Source of the DNA: Desulfobacteraceae bacterium
GTDB lineage: Bacteria > Desulfobacterota > Desulfobacteria > Desulfobacterales > Desulfosalsimonadaceae
Direction of reading: 5' to 3'
Length of the DNA: 16,708 nt
NCBI GenBank assembly: GCA_027353395.1
Contig: DAIEHU010000022.1
Span: forward strand, 1 to 16,708
Shown here: in pieces, positions 15,589 to 16,708 of the stretch
How the letters are laid out: the number at the start of each line of letters is the position of its first letter
Position numbering within the stretch: position 1 is the stretch's first letter
The notes under the pieces: generated by a model
The model's database searches: none
Told to the model about the DNA's origin: nothing
What the model saw: only the letters and a program-made list of their open reading frames with translations
Position numbers and translations under genes: made by a program

Positions 15589-16581
15589 TCATCTTTTGCC
15601 CAACCGATGCCGCAATCGGGGAAGAAAAAACTCTTTTTCAAAAAGTTCCCACAAGTACCGGTCACTCACCGCCTTTTCATTCTGGATGCCCCGCCGCAGC
15701 CGGATCATCCGCCGCCACCCCTTCAGCGCATCCCGTTTCGCCCGCAAAAACGGCCGGATTTGCCCGCGTATTAAAAAAAAGCCAAAAGATGCCAGCACGT
15801 AAACCATATGAAGGATCAGTGTCTTTCTGATCAGTCCTGCGGGCATGTTCTTCAGATACACCCATTCCAGGTTCCGGTGCCCATAATAAACCGAAACCGG
15901 GGAATCATGTTTAATGCTGCTGCTTGCCCGATGCCGCACAACCGCATCATGCACATATAAACACCGGTACCCCCGCAACTGGGCCCGGAAACTCAAATCC
16001 ACATCCTCATGTATTAAAAAAAAATCAGAATCAAAATAGCCGATTTCTTTCAGCATTCGCATCCGGTAGATGGAGGCGCCGCCACACGCGCCGAAAATCC
16101 ATTCCGTGCGGTCATACCGGCTGACGTTTTCACCGCGGCCACGGAGGGTGGCGACGCCGGCAAGGGTATATCCGTCTCCGGCCCGGTCGATTATATTCGG
16201 CTGATCGTAAAATAAAAACTTGGAGGTGGCGAAACCCGCGGAAGGGTTCTCCGCCATCGCGGTCACCAGACGGGCCAGCCAGTCCTTTTGGGCCATCGCA
16301 TCATTATTTAACAGGGCGACATATTCGGAATCAATTTCCTGCAAAGCAATATTGTTCGCCAGGCAAAATCCGTAATTCTTATCAAGCGCGATCACATGGA
16401 TATCCGGGAACCGGAGTTTCAACCAGTCAACGGAACCGTCAACCGAGCCATTGTCCACCACAACAACGGAAAAATCCCGGTACGTTTGATCCTTAAGCCG
16501 TTCAAGACACTCCCGGAGAAGATTTTTCCCGTTCCAGTTTAAAACGACCACCGTCACCACAGGGGTATCATGTGAATCCAT
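15589..16581 (-). CDS. GT2 family glycosyltransferase
   Basis: A 330-residue GT-A enzyme, the most upstream complete gene of the unit. Motifs are VTVVVLNWNGKNLLRECLE (9-27), VVVVDNGSVDGS (39-50), LDKNYGFCLANNIAL (66-80), ALLNNDAMAQKDWL (89-102, NND in the place of DxD), WIFGACGGASIYRMRML (161-177) and FFLIHEDVDLSFRAQLRGY (187-205). A hydrophobic stretch near 255-275 (TLILHMVYVLASFGFFLIRG) suggests membrane association, and the C-terminus is basic. It resembles O-antigen and rhamnan-type transferases and is distinct in sequence from the neighbouring GT2, so the two probably form different linkages. The ATG at 16581 is preceded by a weak GGAAGTAGGG purine stretch. Donor and acceptor sugars are unknown. 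Whether the operon begins here or farther right cannot be seen. Confidence 0.88.
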   Translation of the reverse strand: MDSHDTPVVTVVVLNWNGKNLLRECLERLKDQTYRDFSVVVVDNGSVDGSVDWLKLRFPDIHVIALDKNYGFCLANNIALQEIDSEYVALLNNDAMAQKDWLARLVTAMAENPSAGFATSKFLFYDQPNIIDRAGDGYTLAGVATLRGRGENVSRYDRTEWIFGACGGASIYRMRMLKEIGYFDSDFFLIHEDVDLSFRAQLRGYRCLYVHDAVVRHRASSSIKHDSPVSVYYGHRNLEWVYLKNMPAGLIRKTLILHMVYVLASFGFFLIRGQIRPFLRAKRDALKGWRRMIRLRRGIQNEKAVSDRYLWELFEKEFFLPRLRHRLGKR

Positions 16582-16612
16582 CCGCCCTACTTCCCATCCA
16601 TCTTATTCCAAT

Positions 16613-16708
16613 TCGCATTCAAGCGGCATCTGCGTTGGCTGCGTCGTCGGCTCCTCGGCTTACAAACGGTAAGCCTGCGTCGCCTTCTTCTTGCCGTCTT
16701 GATGTCAT
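16613..16708. repeat. Imperfect palindromic (REP/MITE-like) repeat, possibly cut by window end
   Basis: GGCTTAC (16657-16663) and GTAAGCC (16669-16675) form a perfect 7-bp stem around a 5-base loop. Around it the outer arms are partly complementary: CATTCAAGCGGCAT (16616-16629) against the reverse complement of TTGCCGTCTTGATG (16691-16704). CTGCGTCG also occurs twice (16639-16646 and 16675-16682) as a direct repeat. The GC-rich make-up and nested dyads are unlike coding DNA and resemble dispersed extragenic palindromes. Only one copy is present here, so repetition elsewhere is inferred. It lies upstream of the first GT2 gene; no promoter was recognised in 16582-16708. Confidence 0.45.

Noticed and set aside
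1..16708. CRISPR array, tRNA or rRNA genes, transposase genes, toxin-antitoxin or phage modules
   Set aside because: No regularly spaced repeats, no tRNA or rRNA-like segments, and no recombinase or transposase motifs were seen on either strand; every substantial gene fits glycan biosynthesis except the PKD fragment.

Overview
The window is almost entirely a surface-polysaccharide biosynthesis, modification and export locus. Thirteen genes lie on the minus strand between about 16.6 kb and 0.5 kb. They are tightly packed, with gaps of 3 to 99 bp and two clear overlaps, so they probably form one long transcription unit read from right to left. One plus-strand gene, cut by the left edge, converges on the end of this unit, and the two share a hairpin terminator with T-tracts on both sides. 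No RNA gene, CRISPR array or complete insertion sequence is visible. The GC-moderate Gram-negative style, the PKD protein with a Gly-rich Cys tail and a palindromic repeat at the right edge all suggest a deltaproteobacterium (Desulfobacterota, perhaps Desulfobacterales). That assignment is inference, not proof.

Layout in transcription order (right to left): two GT2 glycosyltransferases (16581-15589, 15489-14557); an extended-SDR sugar-nucleotide epimerase/dehydratase (14532-13564); a WecA/MraY-type polyprenyl-phosphate sugar-1-phosphate transferase fused to a FlaA1/WbpM-type membrane and Rossmann module (13560-11689); an ArnC/DPM1-like GT2 with two C-terminal membrane segments (11608-10631); a second extended SDR (10653-9652); a DegT/DnrJ sugar aminotransferase (9624-8518); a SAM methyltransferase (8488-7733); a GT-C (family 39-like) membrane glycosyltransferase (7714-6023); an ABC-2 polysaccharide permease and its ATPase (6002-5100, 5110-4346); a PAPS-type sulfotransferase (4306-3476); an MBOAT O-acyltransferase (3446-2010); and an SGNH-fold partner with a C-terminal jelly-roll-like domain (1995-484).

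Inferred pathway: the WecA-like enzyme loads the first sugar phosphate onto undecaprenyl phosphate. The cytosolic GT2 enzymes extend the chain with sugars supplied partly by the SDRs and the aminotransferase. The Wzm/Wzt-like ABC transporter moves the lipid-linked chain to the periplasm, which points to ABC-dependent O-antigen or capsule rather than Wzx/Wzy assembly. The ArnC-like GT2 plus the GT-C enzyme look like a separate periplasmic side-sugar branch that uses a polyprenyl-phosphate sugar donor. Methylation, sulfation and O-acetylation are three candidate decorations encoded in one unit.

I do not see a wholly new system. The points most worth a second look are the WecA-FlaA1 domain fusion, an SDR whose catalytic Lys position is Ser, the acetyltransferase partner fused to a carbohydrate-binding-like domain, the Arn-like sub-cluster, and the dyad repeat at the right edge.
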